This document shows, piece after piece, positions 37,276 through 46,373 of a stretch of DNA of 64,000 nt. The number at the start of each line of letters is the position of its first letter. The first letter of the stretch is position 1. Origin of the DNA: Kitasatospora sp. MAP12-44 (lineage in GTDB: Bacteria > Actinomycetota > Actinomycetes > Streptomycetales > Streptomycetaceae); the NCBI RefSeq assembly GCF_029892095.1, contig NZ_JARZAE010000004.1, positions 4,712,001 through 4,776,000 of the forward strand, given 5' to 3'. The notes under the pieces were generated by a model. The model was not told the DNA's origin, made no database searches, and was given only the letters and a program-made list of their open reading frames with translations. The translations under genes and the position numbers were made by a program.

Positions 37276-38370
37276 ATGACTGACGCGCCCATGACGACTC
37301 CGGCGGCTTCCACGGCGACCGCCGGGGAGGTCCTCTCCGGATATCTGACCCACCAGGCCGGCGCCTTCCTGCGCGCCCTGCCGCAGACCGTCGGTGAGGC
37401 GGGCGCCAGACCCGGCGCTGCCCCCTCACTCAACTCGACCAGCGGGACGGCCGGGACGGGGGAGCTGCTGCGCGCCGTGCGCCGGATCGGCGGGGCGCTG
37501 CACACCTTCCACTCGGTGTTCGACAGCACCTGGGCGCAGGAGTCGCGGGCCGAGCTGCGCTGGCTGCTCAACCTGCTCGCGCAGGAGCCCGCGTACGTGC
37601 GGCGCTCGGTGCGGCTGCTGGCCGCGCTGGACTCGCTCAGCTCGACGGCCCCGGTGGGCGAGAGCTCCGGCCCGGGCATGCTGGCCGGGCACCAGGGCGC
37701 GCCCAAGGCCCGGGCACTGCTCGACCGGCAGCTGACGCTGTCCCGGACCAGGGCGCACAGCACGCTGCTGCAGGAGCTGCGCTCGTCGCGGCTGCACGCG
37801 CTGGCGGACCGGATGACGCTGCTGGTGGGCGAGGCGCCGCTGGTCCAGCCGGCCGCGGGGCAGGCCGCCGGGGCGCTGCTGGCGCAGGCGTCGGGGGCGT
37901 TCGGCGCGTTGGTGGCGGCCGTCCAGGGGCTGCCGCTGCAGCGGGTCGCGGGTGCCTACCACGGTGATGCGCTGCACCGGCTGGGAGTGACGCCGACCGG
38001 GGGCGTCCCGGTGCAGCGGGCCGCCCCCGCGGTCGGCGACGCGGACTCGGCGCTCGCCGCGGACGACGAGCCCTGGCGGCGGACCCGGATCCTGCTCAAG
38101 CGGTCCCGGTACGCGTTGGAGGTGTGCGGTCGCTCCGCGGTGGAGCTGGACGCGCTGGACCAGGTGCTCGACCGCCACCAGGACGCCTCGGACGCGGCGA
38201 CCACGGCGGCCACCGCGGCGCGCACCCCGCGGATCACCCCGGCGACCGCCTACGTCCTGGGGGTGGTGCATGCTGATCAGCGACTGGAGGTGGAGGCGGC
38301 CCGGCACGCCTTCGGCCGCCAGTGGCCGAACCTCCCGCACCACGGATGGCATGAATGGGCGAGCGCCTAA
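37276..38370 (+). CDS. CHAD domain protein
   Basis: 364 residues, alpha-helical throughout. CHAD domains carry conserved histidines and basic residues and bind polyphosphate granules; here RAVRRIGGALHTFHSVFDSTW, AELRWLLNLL, RTRILLKRSRYALEVCG and the C-terminal LGVVHADQRLEVEAARHAFGRQW fit the family. Position between ppk and a Nudix hydrolase, in the phosphate region, supports a polyphosphate role. The 3' end overlaps the Nudix gene by 16 bases. Confidence 0.9.
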   Translation: MTDAPMTTPAASTATAGEVLSGYLTHQAGAFLRALPQTVGEAGARPGAAPSLNSTSGTAGTGELLRAVRRIGGALHTFHSVFDSTWAQESRAELRWLLNLLAQEPAYVRRSVRLLAALDSLSSTAPVGESSGPGMLAGHQGAPKARALLDRQLTLSRTRAHSTLLQELRSSRLHALADRMTLLVGEAPLVQPAAGQAAGALLAQASGAFGALVAAVQGLPLQRVAGAYHGDALHRLGVTPTGGVPVQRAAPAVGDADSALAADDEPWRRTRILLKRSRYALEVCGRSAVELDALDQVLDRHQDASDAATTAATAARTPRITPATAYVLGVVHADQRLEVEAARHAFGRQWPNLPHHGWHEWASA

Positions 38371-39089
38371 CCGCAGAGCAGCAGCAGAACCGCCCCGGCC
38401 CCCGGATGGCGGCGTCCAGCCGTACCGGCGCCGAGCCGCAGTCGGCCCAGCCGCCCGGGCGGTCCGGGCCGTCCGAGCACACGGAACGCAGCGAACGCAG
38501 CGAACGCAGCGACCGTACGGAGCGCAAGAAGCTGCGTGAGGCGAAGAAGCAGGGCCCGTGGACGGGCCCGGGCCGGGTCGTCGGCAAGCAGTCCGCGGCC
38601 CACCACCCGAGCGGTGCGAAGAAGAGCGCCCACAGCCCCACCGTCCTGGCGGCCGGCGCGGTGCTCTGGGTCCCGGGCGGGATGCGGCAGGACGGCACCG
38701 GCCCGCGCAAGCCGCGGATCGCCCTGATCCACCGCCCGAAGTACGACGACTGGAGCCTGCCCAAGGGCAAGCTGCTCCCGGGCGAGTCCCCTTGGCGGGC
38801 GGCGCTGCGCGAGGTGGAGGAGGAGACCGGGCTGCGCTGCCGGCTGATCGCGCCGCTGCCCGCCCAGTACTACCTGGCGAACGGGCGGCCCAAGGAGGTC
38901 CGGTACTGGGCGGCGGTGCCGGTCAGCGGTGAGTTCCGGCCCAATCGGGAGGTGGACCGGATGAAGTGGCTCAAGCCCGGCAAGGCCAGGGCCAAGCTCA
39001 CCCACGACCGCGACCGCGAGCTGATCGACGCCCTGCTGCTGCAGCTGGCCGAGACCGGCGACGGCCCGCCCCAGGTCGGCGGCGGATAG
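38355..39089 (+). CDS. Nudix hydrolase
   Basis: 244 residues. Nudix box at residues 138-160, GKLLPGESPWRAALREVEEE followed by TGL, with all catalytic glutamates. Upstream KPRIALIHRPKYDDWSLPKGK matches the MutT1/diadenosine-polyphosphate type; unlike mycobacterial MutT1 there is no histidine phosphatase domain. The first 90 residues are a low-complexity extension with a three-fold ERS repeat encoded by 9-bp tandem repeats. Translationally coupled to CHAD. Probably hydrolyses nucleotide polyphosphates. Confidence 0.9.
   Translation: MGERLTAEQQQNRPGPRMAASSRTGAEPQSAQPPGRSGPSEHTERSERSERSDRTERKKLREAKKQGPWTGPGRVVGKQSAAHHPSGAKKSAHSPTVLAAGAVLWVPGGMRQDGTGPRKPRIALIHRPKYDDWSLPKGKLLPGESPWRAALREVEEETGLRCRLIAPLPAQYYLANGRPKEVRYWAAVPVSGEFRPNREVDRMKWLKPGKARAKLTHDRDRELIDALLLQLAETGDGPPQVGGG
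38484..38510. repeat. Three perfect 9-bp tandem repeats in the Nudix gene
   Basis: GAACGCAGC three times, followed by a fourth diverged unit (GACCGTACG). It encodes Glu-Arg-Ser repeats in the disordered extension and could vary in copy number without frameshift. Confidence 0.85.
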
Positions 39090-39203
39090 AACGGGACCAT
39101 CCGTTCTGATGAACGAACGGGCCGGTTGGCGGCGTGTCTTGGCCGAACCCTTGCTGTAATGCAACCGTGACTACTGGTCGGTGTTTCCTGGCATCCTTTC
39201 GAG

Positions 39204-39225
39204 GTTCACTTTCCGTTCATTTATG
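39204..39225 (+). promoter_or_regulatory. PHO box upstream of pstS
   Basis: GTTCACTTTCC and GTTCATTTATG, two near-consensus 11-base PhoP units in tandem, 140 bp before the pstS start. This matches the arrangement of the strong PhoP-activated pst promoter in Streptomyces. Confidence 0.92.
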
Positions 39226-39365
39226 ACCGGCTGACGTGTCACTTCCCCGGCCTAACTTCGGTCCTACCGGAGGGCCGGAGAGGCCCCGGACCACAGCAAG
39301 GTCCGCTCCGCCCGACCGCGTGGTCGGGCGATGATCGCGGACTGTGCCAAAGAAAGGGACACCCT

Positions 39366-40508
39366 GTGAAGCTCCAGCGGAACGGCCGCAGCACCAAGGC
39401 CCTCGCTATCGGTGCCGTGGCGCTCGTCAGCTCGCTGTCGCTCGCTGCCTGCGGCTCCGACAACAACACCACCGCCTCCAGCGGCTCCTCCGCCAGCGGT
39501 GCGCCCTCCGCCGCCGCGATCACCTGCGCCGCCAAGCAGGCCGCGTTCCTCGGCGCCGGCTCGACCGCGCAGAGCAACGCCATCGACGTGTGGAAGAACG
39601 TCTTCGGCGCCGCCTGCTCCGGCAGCACCCTGAGCTACAACCCGGTCGGCTCGGGCGCGGGCGTCCAGCAGTTCGAGCAGGGCAAGGTCGCCTTCGCGGG
39701 CTCCGACTCCGCCCTGAAGGCCACGGACATCACCGCCACCAAGGCGGTCTGCGCGGGCGGCGGCCAGGGTGTCGACATCCCCATGGTCGGCGGCCTCGTC
39801 TCGATCATCTACAACGTGCAGGGTGTCAACAACCTGGTGCTCGACGGCCCGACGATCGCGAAGATCTTCGACGCGCAGATCACCAAGTGGAACGACCCGG
39901 CCATCGCCAAGCTGAACCCGGGCGTGACCCTGCCGGCCGCCGACATCCAGGCCTTCCACCGCTCGGACGACTCGGGCACCACGCAGAACCTGACCGCCTA
40001 CCTGGCGAAGACGTCCGCCGGTGCCTGGTCCTACCCGTCCAGCAAGACCTGGGCCGGCAAGGGCGGCCAGTCGGCCAACGGCAGCGCGGGCGTCTCCTCG
40101 CAGGTCAAGACCGTTCCGAACTCGATCGGCTACGCCGAGCTGTCCTACGCGCAGAGCAACAACCTGAACAGTGCCTCGATCAACACGGGTGCCACCAAGC
40201 CGGTCGCGGCCACCGCCGCCAACGCCGCCACCACCATCGGCACCGCTCAGGTCGTCGGCACCGGCAGCGACCTGGCGCTGAACCTCGACTACGCGACCAA
40301 GACCGAGGGTGCCTACCCGATCGTCCTGGTCACCTACGAGATCGCCTGCGACAAGGGCAACGCCCCCGCCACGCTGGACACCCTCAAGTCCTTCCTGACC
40401 TACACGATCAGCGACGCCGGCCAGAAGGCCATCGGCGACAAGGGCTACGTCCCGCTCCCGTCGTCGGTCACGGACAAGGTCAAGGCCCTGATCCCGACCC
40501 TCGCCTGA
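39366..40508 (+). CDS. pstS: Phosphate ABC transporter substrate-binding lipoprotein PstS
   Basis: 380 residues; GTG 39366 with AAAGGGA upstream. Lipoprotein signal peptide with lipobox SLAAC (Cys29). Phosphate-contacting motifs of the PstS family: GAGSTAQSNA, SGAGVQQFEQGKVAFAGSDS, and RSDDSGTTQNLTAYL. It captures phosphate outside the membrane and delivers it to PstCA. First gene of pstSCAB, controlled by the PHO box. A perfect hairpin separates it from pstC, which would favour higher PstS levels. Confidence 0.97.
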   Translation: MKLQRNGRSTKALAIGAVALVSSLSLAACGSDNNTTASSGSSASGAPSAAAITCAAKQAAFLGAGSTAQSNAIDVWKNVFGAACSGSTLSYNPVGSGAGVQQFEQGKVAFAGSDSALKATDITATKAVCAGGGQGVDIPMVGGLVSIIYNVQGVNNLVLDGPTIAKIFDAQITKWNDPAIAKLNPGVTLPAADIQAFHRSDDSGTTQNLTAYLAKTSAGAWSYPSSKTWAGKGGQSANGSAGVSSQVKTVPNSIGYAELSYAQSNNLNSASINTGATKPVAATAANAATTIGTAQVVGTGSDLALNLDYATKTEGAYPIVLVTYEIACDKGNAPATLDTLKSFLTYTISDAGQKAIGDKGYVPLPSSVTDKVKALIPTLA

Positions 40509-40522
40509 TCCACCTGCTCCAT

Positions 40523-40564
40523 CCGGTCGGCGGTCCCGCGCAGGGGGACGGGACCGCCGACCGG
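40523..40564 (+). terminator. Perfect 16-bp hairpin between pstS and pstC
   Basis: CCGGTCGGCGGTCCCG (40523-40538), a 10-base loop, and the exact complement (40549-40564), starting 15 bases after the pstS stop. No U-tract follows, so it is better seen as a partial terminator or an mRNA 3'-end stabiliser for pstS than as a full stop. Confidence 0.85.
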
Positions 40565-40652
40565 AGCACCACCCAGCTCACCACTCGTCCGGGGCACCGC
40601 CGCCATGGTGCCGCCCTCGCGGGGCGGCGCCGCCAGACCGGAGTAAATCCTC

Positions 40653-41654
40653 ATGACCTCACCAACCCCTGACTCCTCCAGGGGCAGGACCACCGCGTCT
40701 CGGAAGGGTTCCCTGCAAGGGAACAGCCGCCGGGGCGATCGTCTGTTCTTCGGCCTCTCCGCCGGTTCCGGGATCCTGCTGCTGGTCATCATGGCCGCCA
40801 TCGCGGGCTTCCTGCTCTACCGCAGCGGGATCGCGCTGAGCCACGACAAGACCAACTTCTTCACCACCTTCGAGTGGGACCCCGACAACATCCTGAAGCC
40901 CAGCTTCGGCATCGCGGTGCTGGCCTTCGGCACCATCGTCAGCGGGGCCATCGCGATGGTGCTCGCCGTGCCGCTGGCGATCGCGATCGCGCTCTTCATC
41001 TCGCACTACGCGCCACGCAGGATCGCCCAGCCGTTCGCCTACCTGGTGGACCTGCTGGCCGCCGTCCCCAGCATCGTCTACGGCCTGTGGGGCGCCCTCT
41101 ACCTGGTGCCGCACCTGGCCGGGCTGACCAGCTGGCTGAACACCTACCTGGGCTGGACGTACATCTTCCGGACGACCCACACCGGTGCCCCGGCGCGCAA
41201 CCTCTTCAGCACCGGCATCCTGCTGGCCATCATGATCCTGCCGATCATCACCGCGGTCACCCGCGAGGTCTTCCGGCAGGTGCCGCGGATGCACGAGGAG
41301 GCGGCGCTCGCGCTCGGCGCGACCCGCTGGGAGATGATCCGCACCGCGGTGATCCCGTTCGGGCGCCCCGGCATCATCTCGGCTTCGATGCTGGGTCTGG
41401 GCCGCGCGCTCGGCGAGACCATGGCGGTCGCCCTGGTGCTCTCCTCCAGCAGCGTCCTGTCGCTGCACATCCTGGACGCGGGCGGCGGTACCTTCGCGCA
41501 GAACATCGCGCTGAAGTACGCCGAGGCCGGTTCGAACGGCAAGGACGCGCTGATGGCCTCCGGCCTGGTGCTGTTCGTGATCACTCTGCTCGTGAACGGC
41601 GGCGCCCGGTTGATCATCGCCCGCCGCAAGGAGTACTCGGGGGCCAACGCATGA
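40653..41654 (+). CDS. pstC: Phosphate ABC transporter permease PstC
   Basis: 333 residues; ATG 40653 with GGAG nine bases upstream. Six membrane helices. The binding-protein-dependent permease motif is EEAALALGATRWEMIRTAVIPFGRPGIISA. It forms the phosphate channel with PstA. The stop overlaps the pstA start (ATGA), so the two are translationally coupled and made in equal amounts. Confidence 0.96.
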   Translation: MTSPTPDSSRGRTTASRKGSLQGNSRRGDRLFFGLSAGSGILLLVIMAAIAGFLLYRSGIALSHDKTNFFTTFEWDPDNILKPSFGIAVLAFGTIVSGAIAMVLAVPLAIAIALFISHYAPRRIAQPFAYLVDLLAAVPSIVYGLWGALYLVPHLAGLTSWLNTYLGWTYIFRTTHTGAPARNLFSTGILLAIMILPIITAVTREVFRQVPRMHEEAALALGATRWEMIRTAVIPFGRPGIISASMLGLGRALGETMAVALVLSSSSVLSLHILDAGGGTFAQNIALKYAEAGSNGKDALMASGLVLFVITLLVNGGARLIIARRKEYSGANA

Positions 41655-42730
41655 CGACCGCAACCTCAGTGGCCGACCAGGTCCCCGGCCCCCAGCTGAG
41701 CCGCCCGCTGACCGCGGCCCGACTGCCCCGATGGACCCCGGCCGCCATCACGGCGCTGGCCATCGCGCTCGGCTGCGGCATCGGCGCCGGCGCCGGGCTG
41801 CAGAGCCACCTCCAGTGGGGGCTGATCTCCGCCCTGCTCTTCGTCGTCATCAGCTACGGCGTCTCGGCCAAGATCGAGGGCACCCGGCAGGCCAAGGACC
41901 GCCTGGCGACCTCGATGGTCTGGGTGGCCTTCATCCTGGCCGTCATCCCGCTGCTCTCGCTGATCACCTACACGATCCAGCAGGGTGCCGCCGTCGTCGA
42001 CGGCAACTTCCTGACGCACTCCATGAAGGGCGTCTACCAGTCCGGTCCGGGCGGTGGCATCTACCACGCGCTGCTCGGCACCATCCAGCAGGTCGGCCTG
42101 GCCACGCTGATGGCCGCGCCGGTCGGTCTGCTCACGGCGGTCTACCTGGTGGAGTACGGCCGTGGCCGGCTCGCCAAGGTGGTCACCTTCTTCGTCGACG
42201 TCATGACGGGTGTCCCGTCCATCGTCGCCGGTCTGTTCATCTTCTCGGTGTGGCTCCTGGCGCTGGGCTTCCAGTACTCGGGCTTCGCCGGCAGCCTCGC
42301 CCTGGCCATCCTGATGTTGCCGGTGGTGGTGCGCTCCACCGAGGAGATGCTCAAGCTCGTCCCGAACGAGCTGCGCGAAGCCTCGTACGCGCTCGGTGTG
42401 CCCAAGTGGAAGACGATCCTGCGGATCGTCATCCCCACCGCGATCGGCGGCATCGCCACGGGTGTCATGCTGGCAGTGGCCCGCATCACCGGTGAGACCG
42501 CTCCGGTGCTGATGCTGGTGTTCATCACGGACTCCATCAACAGCAACCCGTTCTCGGGACCGCAGGAGTCGCTGCCGATCTACATCTGGCAGCAGTACTC
42601 GCAGGTCAACAACAGCTATGGCTACGCGCGCGCCTGGGGTGCGGCCCTGGTGCTGATCGCCTTCGTGATGGGCCTCAACCTCATCGCGCGGGGCATCGCC
42701 CGCTGGCGCTCGCCCAAGTCCGGGCACTGA
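41651..42730 (+). CDS. pstA: Phosphate ABC transporter permease PstA
   Basis: 359 residues, start ATG 41651 overlapping the pstC stop. Two extra N-terminal helices (AITALAIALGCGIGAGAG; WGLISALLFVVISYG) precede the six-helix permease core. EAA motif: NELREASYALGVPKWKTILRIVIPTAIGGI. Partner of PstC in the inner-membrane channel. Confidence 0.96.
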   Translation: MTTATSVADQVPGPQLSRPLTAARLPRWTPAAITALAIALGCGIGAGAGLQSHLQWGLISALLFVVISYGVSAKIEGTRQAKDRLATSMVWVAFILAVIPLLSLITYTIQQGAAVVDGNFLTHSMKGVYQSGPGGGIYHALLGTIQQVGLATLMAAPVGLLTAVYLVEYGRGRLAKVVTFFVDVMTGVPSIVAGLFIFSVWLLALGFQYSGFAGSLALAILMLPVVVRSTEEMLKLVPNELREASYALGVPKWKTILRIVIPTAIGGIATGVMLAVARITGETAPVLMLVFITDSINSNPFSGPQESLPIYIWQQYSQVNNSYGYARAWGAALVLIAFVMGLNLIARGIARWRSPKSGH

Positions 42731-42772
42731 CCGGCCGACTGACGTACGTAAAGACGAGAGAGACGAAAGATC

Positions 42773-43549
42773 ATGGCGAAGCGCATCGACGTCAGCGGAC
42801 TGTCGGCCTACTACGGCGCCACCAAGGCCATCGAGGACATCTCGATGACCGTCGAGCCCCGCTCGGTGACGGCCTTCATCGGCCCCTCCGGCTGCGGTAA
42901 GTCCACCTTCCTGCGCACCCTCAACCGGATGCACGAGGTGATCCCCGGCGCCCGGGTCGAGGGCAAGGTCCTGCTGGACGACGAGAACCTGTACGGCCGG
43001 GACGTCGACCCGGTCGCGGTCCGCCGCACGGTCGGAATGGTCTTCCAGCGACCCAATCCGTTCCCGACCATGTCGATCTACGACAATGTCGCGGCCGGAC
43101 TCAAGCTCGCGGGTGTCCGCAAGAAGTCCGTCCTGGACGGTGTGGTGGAGAGCTCGCTCAAGGGCGCCAACCTCTGGAACGAGGTCAAGGACCGCCTGAG
43201 CAAGCCGGGCGCCGGCCTCTCCGGCGGCCAGCAGCAGCGGCTCTGCATCGCCCGCGCCATCGCGGTCGAGCCGCAGGTGCTGCTGATGGACGAGCCCTGC
43301 TCGGCCCTCGACCCGATCTCCACGCTGGCCATCGAGGACCTGATCGGCGAGCTCAAGGAGCGGTTCACGATCGTCATCGTGACCCACAACATGCAGCAGG
43401 CGGCCCGCGTCAGCGACCGGACGGCCTTCTTCAACCTGGCCGGCGTCGGCCAGCCCGGCAAGCTGGTCGAGCTGGACGACACCCAGCGGATCTTCTCCAA
43501 CCCGTCGGTCCAGGCGACCGAGGACTACATCTCCGGCCGCTTCGGCTAG
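42773..43549 (+). CDS. pstB: Phosphate ABC transporter ATPase PstB
   Basis: 258 residues. Walker A GPSGCGKST, Q-loop VFQRPNPFPTMSIYDNVAAG, signature LSGGQQQRLCIARA, Walker B VLLMDEPCSALDP and H-loop IVTHNMQQA are all intact; the Pro-Asn-Pro-Phe Q-loop is typical of PstB. It powers phosphate uptake by PstCA at the cytoplasmic face. Last gene of pstSCAB, followed by a strong bidirectional terminator. Confidence 0.98.
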   Translation: MAKRIDVSGLSAYYGATKAIEDISMTVEPRSVTAFIGPSGCGKSTFLRTLNRMHEVIPGARVEGKVLLDDENLYGRDVDPVAVRRTVGMVFQRPNPFPTMSIYDNVAAGLKLAGVRKKSVLDGVVESSLKGANLWNEVKDRLSKPGAGLSGGQQQRLCIARAIAVEPQVLLMDEPCSALDPISTLAIEDLIGELKERFTIVIVTHNMQQAARVSDRTAFFNLAGVGQPGKLVELDDTQRIFSNPSVQATEDYISGRFG

Positions 43550-43649
43550 ACCCGGACGGGCCCGGCCACCGGGCCCGCCTCCGATCGGAGGCTGTGCGGA
43601 GCACGAACTGCTCTGCGGCGCTGCATGGCGGTGCCGCCGCGGAGTGTGA

Positions 43650-43688
43650 AGAAGGGCCCGCCCCCGGGACGTGGGGGCGGGCCCTTCT
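43650..43688. terminator. Bidirectional terminator between pstB and PiT
   Basis: Perfect 16-bp stem (AGAAGGGCCCGCCCCC and complement) with a seven-base loop, between two convergent genes. Confidence 0.92.
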
Positions 43689-43720
43689 GCGTGCGGCGGG
43701 TCTGCCTGCCGCCACCGGAC

Positions 43721-44716
43721 TCAGAGGAAGATCAGATCAGTGATCCAGTAGACCAGCGCGGCCACCAGTGCCGCGGCCGGCATGGTGATGAACCAGCCGA
43801 GCACGATGTTCTTGGCCACTCCCCAGCGCACCGCGCGGACCCGCTTGGTGGCCCCCACACCCATGATCGCCGAGGTGATCACATGGGTGGTGGAGATCGG
43901 CGCCTTGAAGACGTACGACGTGATGTACATGATCGTCGCCGCGGTGCTCTCGGCGGCGAAGCCCTGCGGCGGGTCCAGCTCGATGATCTTGCGGCCCAGG
44001 GTCCGCATGATCCGCCAGCCGCCCGCGTAGGTGCCCAGCGAGAGCATCGTGGCGCAGGAGATCTTGACCCAGATCGGGATCGCGTTGCCGCTCTGGTGCC
44101 CCGCGATGGTGAGCGCCAGCACCACGACGCCCATGGTCTTCTGGGCGTCCTGCAGGCCGTGGGCCAGCGCCATGGCGGCGGCCGAAGCGGTCTGCGCGAC
44201 CCGGAAGTTGCGCTTGGCCTTGTGCGGGTTGGCCCGCCGGAAGATCCACAGGATCGCCAGCATCACCAGGTAGCCGGCCACCAGGCCGACGATCGGCGAG
44301 ACGATCATCGGGATGATGATCTTGTCGAGGACGCCGCTCCAGATCACCCCGGTGCCACCGGCCAGCGCCGCCCCGACCATGCCGCCGAAGAGCGCGTGCG
44401 AGGAGGAGGAGGGCAGGCCGAAGTACCAGGTCGTCAGGTTCCAGGCGATCGCGCCGACCAGGGCGCCGAAGAGGATGGCCATCCCCTGGCTGCCGGTCGG
44501 TGTGTCGATGATCCCCTTGGAGACGGTGTTGGCCACGCCGCTGCCGAGGAAGGCGCCAGCCAGGTTCATCACGGCCGCCATCGCCAGCGCGGCCTTGGGG
44601 GTCAGCGCCCGGGTGGAGACCGAGGTGGCGATGGCGTTCGCCGAGTCGTGGAACCCGTTGGTGTACGTGAAGAAGAAGGCCACGCCGAGGACGACGATGA
44701 GTGCTGCCGTGTCCAC
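43721..44716 (-). CDS. pitH: Low-affinity inorganic phosphate transporter (PiT family)
   Basis: 331 residues from GTG 44716, whose ribosome binding site AGGAG lies inside the end of the upstream gene. Ten or so membrane helices. PiT signatures: YTNGFHDSANAIATSVSTRAL near the N-terminus and the inverted copy KAPISTTHVITSAIMGVGATKR near the C-terminus. Takes up metal-phosphate or phosphate with protons or cations. Co-transcribed with, and four bases after, the DUF47 gene. The symbol follows S. coelicolor usage for such DUF47-linked PiT genes and is tentative. Confidence 0.92.
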   Translation of the reverse strand: MDTAALIVVLGVAFFFTYTNGFHDSANAIATSVSTRALTPKAALAMAAVMNLAGAFLGSGVANTVSKGIIDTPTGSQGMAILFGALVGAIAWNLTTWYFGLPSSSSHALFGGMVGAALAGGTGVIWSGVLDKIIIPMIVSPIVGLVAGYLVMLAILWIFRRANPHKAKRNFRVAQTASAAAMALAHGLQDAQKTMGVVVLALTIAGHQSGNAIPIWVKISCATMLSLGTYAGGWRIMRTLGRKIIELDPPQGFAAESTAATIMYITSYVFKAPISTTHVITSAIMGVGATKRVRAVRWGVAKNIVLGWFITMPAAALVAALVYWITDLIFL

Positions 44717-44720
44717 GCGG

Positions 44721-45341
44721 TCAGGACTCCTTGACGGCGATGGTCTCCACCGTGTTGGCGACATGCTCGAACGCGTCGGCCGCCTCTTCGAGGACGTCCA
44801 CCACCTGCTTCAGCTTCAGCACCTCGATCGCCTCGTACTGACCGCTGAACAGGTGGGCGAGCAGCTTGCGGTGGATCTGGTCGGCCTGGTTCTCCAGCCG
44901 GTTGATCTCGATCCAGTACTCGTTCAGGCCCGACATGCTGCGCAGGTTGGGCATCGCCTCGGCGGTCAGCTCCGCGGCCCGGGCCAGCACCTCGATCTGC
45001 TGCTCGACGCCCTTGGGCAGGGTCTGGATGTCGTAGAGGACGACCAGGTCGACGGCCTCCTCCATGAAGTCCATGATGTCGTCCAGCGACGAGGCCAGGT
45101 TGTAGATGTCCTCACGGTCGAACGGCGTGATGAAGGAGGAGTTGAGCTGGTGGAAGACCGCATGGGTGGTGTCATCGCCCGCGTGTTCGGCGGCGCGCAT
45201 GCGCTCGACGATCTCCGCTCTGGCTGACACGTCTGAGCCCAGCAGTTCCAGCAGGAGCTTCGATCCGACGACCAGGTTCTCCGCCGCGGCGGCGAACATG
45301 TCGTAGAAGCTCGTCTCCTTCGGGGTCAGGCTAAAACGCAC
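44721..45341 (-). CDS. PhoU-like DUF47 protein, PiT accessory
   Basis: 206 residues, all helical, GTG start at 45341. PhoU_div (DUF47) family: GDDTTHAVFHQLNSSFITPFDREDIYNLASSLDDIMDFMEEAVD is the characteristic metal-binding helix with E/DxxxD pattern. In many bacteria it is paired with a PiT transporter and controls its activity; here the genes are four bases apart, in the order DUF47 then PiT. Confidence 0.93.
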   Translation of the reverse strand: MRFSLTPKETSFYDMFAAAAENLVVGSKLLLELLGSDVSARAEIVERMRAAEHAGDDTTHAVFHQLNSSFITPFDREDIYNLASSLDDIMDFMEEAVDLVVLYDIQTLPKGVEQQIEVLARAAELTAEAMPNLRSMSGLNEYWIEINRLENQADQIHRKLLAHLFSGQYEAIEVLKLKQVVDVLEEAADAFEHVANTVETIAVKES

Positions 45342-45605
45342 GGAAATCTCCGATGTGCGGGGTACGGACTGAACGATGCTAGGTGCTCGGCGTCAGGATG
45401 ACGCAAACGGGGTCCGGGAGCGGGGAGTGCAGCCCAGTCTGACGGAACCTCGGGCGGAATACCCCGGTTGTGCACCCGGTACTCCCTGCGAGCCGCTCAG
45501 ACGGGGTAACAGCGCGGCGGCGTCCGGTGCGCGACACTTGACCCGCGGGACCGGAGCGACCAGCGGCGGTCGGCCGCGCGACGAGGACGAGAACGGGGCA
45601 GGCCG

Positions 45606-45956
45606 ATGACCACCGAGACCACCGACAGCGCCGGGGCGGCGGCGGGCGGCGTCGAGGCCGCGGCGCAGCACGGGCCGCACGGTTACAGCTCGCACAAGGC
45701 CGACCACCTCAAGCGGTTGCGGCGGATCGAGGGCCAGGTCCGCGGCCTGCAGCGGATGGTCGAGGAGGACGTCTACTGCATCGACATCCTCACCCAGGTC
45801 TCGGCGGGCACCAAGGCGCTGCAGTCCTTCGCGCTGGCGCTGCTGGAGGAGCACATCAAGCACTGCGTGGCGGCCGCCGTCGAGGAGGGCGGGCCGACGA
45901 TGGACGAGAAGGTCGCGGAGGCGATGGCGGCGATCAGCCGGCTGCTGCGGACCTGA
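45606..45956 (+). CDS. csoR: Copper-sensing repressor CsoR
   Basis: 116 residues. CsoR/RcnR fold with the Cu(I) ligand set Cys58, His83, Cys87 (VYCID ... EEHIKHC) and DNA-contacting KADHLKRLRRIEGQVRGLQRM. It represses copper efflux genes until Cu(I) binds. No copper gene is adjacent, as for CsoR of S. lividans, whose targets lie elsewhere. A TACCCCGG/CCGGTA arrangement at 45459-45482, 125 bp upstream, could be an operator but is imperfect. Confidence 0.93.
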   Translation: MTTETTDSAGAAAGGVEAAAQHGPHGYSSHKADHLKRLRRIEGQVRGLQRMVEEDVYCIDILTQVSAGTKALQSFALALLEEHIKHCVAAAVEEGGPTMDEKVAEAMAAISRLLRT

Positions 45957-46004
45957 CGCGCGGCGAGCCGACCCCGGTCTGCCGTCAGCGGCCTCGTGCT
46001 GACG

Positions 46005-46190
46005 TCAGGCCACCGCGCTGGTGGCCTCGTCGTCCGGCTCCTGGCCGCTGAGCAGCACCTCGTCGATCCGGGCGGTCGGCAGCCGCTCGTCGGCGCTGGC
46101 GGTGGCGGCGATCATCAGCTCACCGGCCAGGTCGATCTCGTCGAGGGCGGCGCTGTCGTGGCCGACCGTTCGGTCCCTGGAGGACGACAC
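46005..46190 (-). CDS. Small conserved streptomycete protein
   Basis: 61 residues from GTG 46190 (GGGTGG upstream). Sequence pattern DSAALDEIDLAGELMIAATASADERLPTARIDEVL recurs in streptomycetes as a short acidic helical protein of unknown role. No signal peptide or membrane segment. Convergent with csoR across 48 bp. Confidence 0.7.
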   Translation of the reverse strand: MSSSRDRTVGHDSAALDEIDLAGELMIAATASADERLPTARIDEVLLSGQEPDDEATSAVA

Positions 46191-46329
46191 CCTGCACCAC
46201 CCCTTCAGCGCCTGCACACCGGGGCGGCAGTTACCCGTTTCCCAGCCTAGGGACTGCCGAGCCCGGCCACATGGCACGGACGGGCCATCTCTGGCACCGA
46301 AACGGGTGGCTGGACAACCGCCGCCCGCC

Positions 46330-46357
46330 GCCCGATCGACCGTTCGGTCGATCGGGC
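46330..46357. terminator. Terminator downstream of the lipoprotein gene
   Basis: GCCCGATCGACCG and its exact complement with a TT centre, 17 bases after the stop of the minus-strand lipoprotein gene. The perfect symmetry could also bind a regulator of the small gene at 46005-46190. Confidence 0.75.
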
Positions 46358-46373
46358 GTCATCTTCCGGGGCG

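Noticed and set aside
34674..37763. Very long minus-strand reading frame opposite ppk
   Set aside because: Antisense shadow of a GC-rich gene; the plus-strand product is an unmistakable Ppk and the antisense product has low-complexity Val/Gly/Arg composition.
43721..45341. PHO box in front of the DUF47-PiT operon
   Set aside because: Only one weak GTTCAGTCCGT-like unit upstream of 45341; no tandem partner, so not enough to call.
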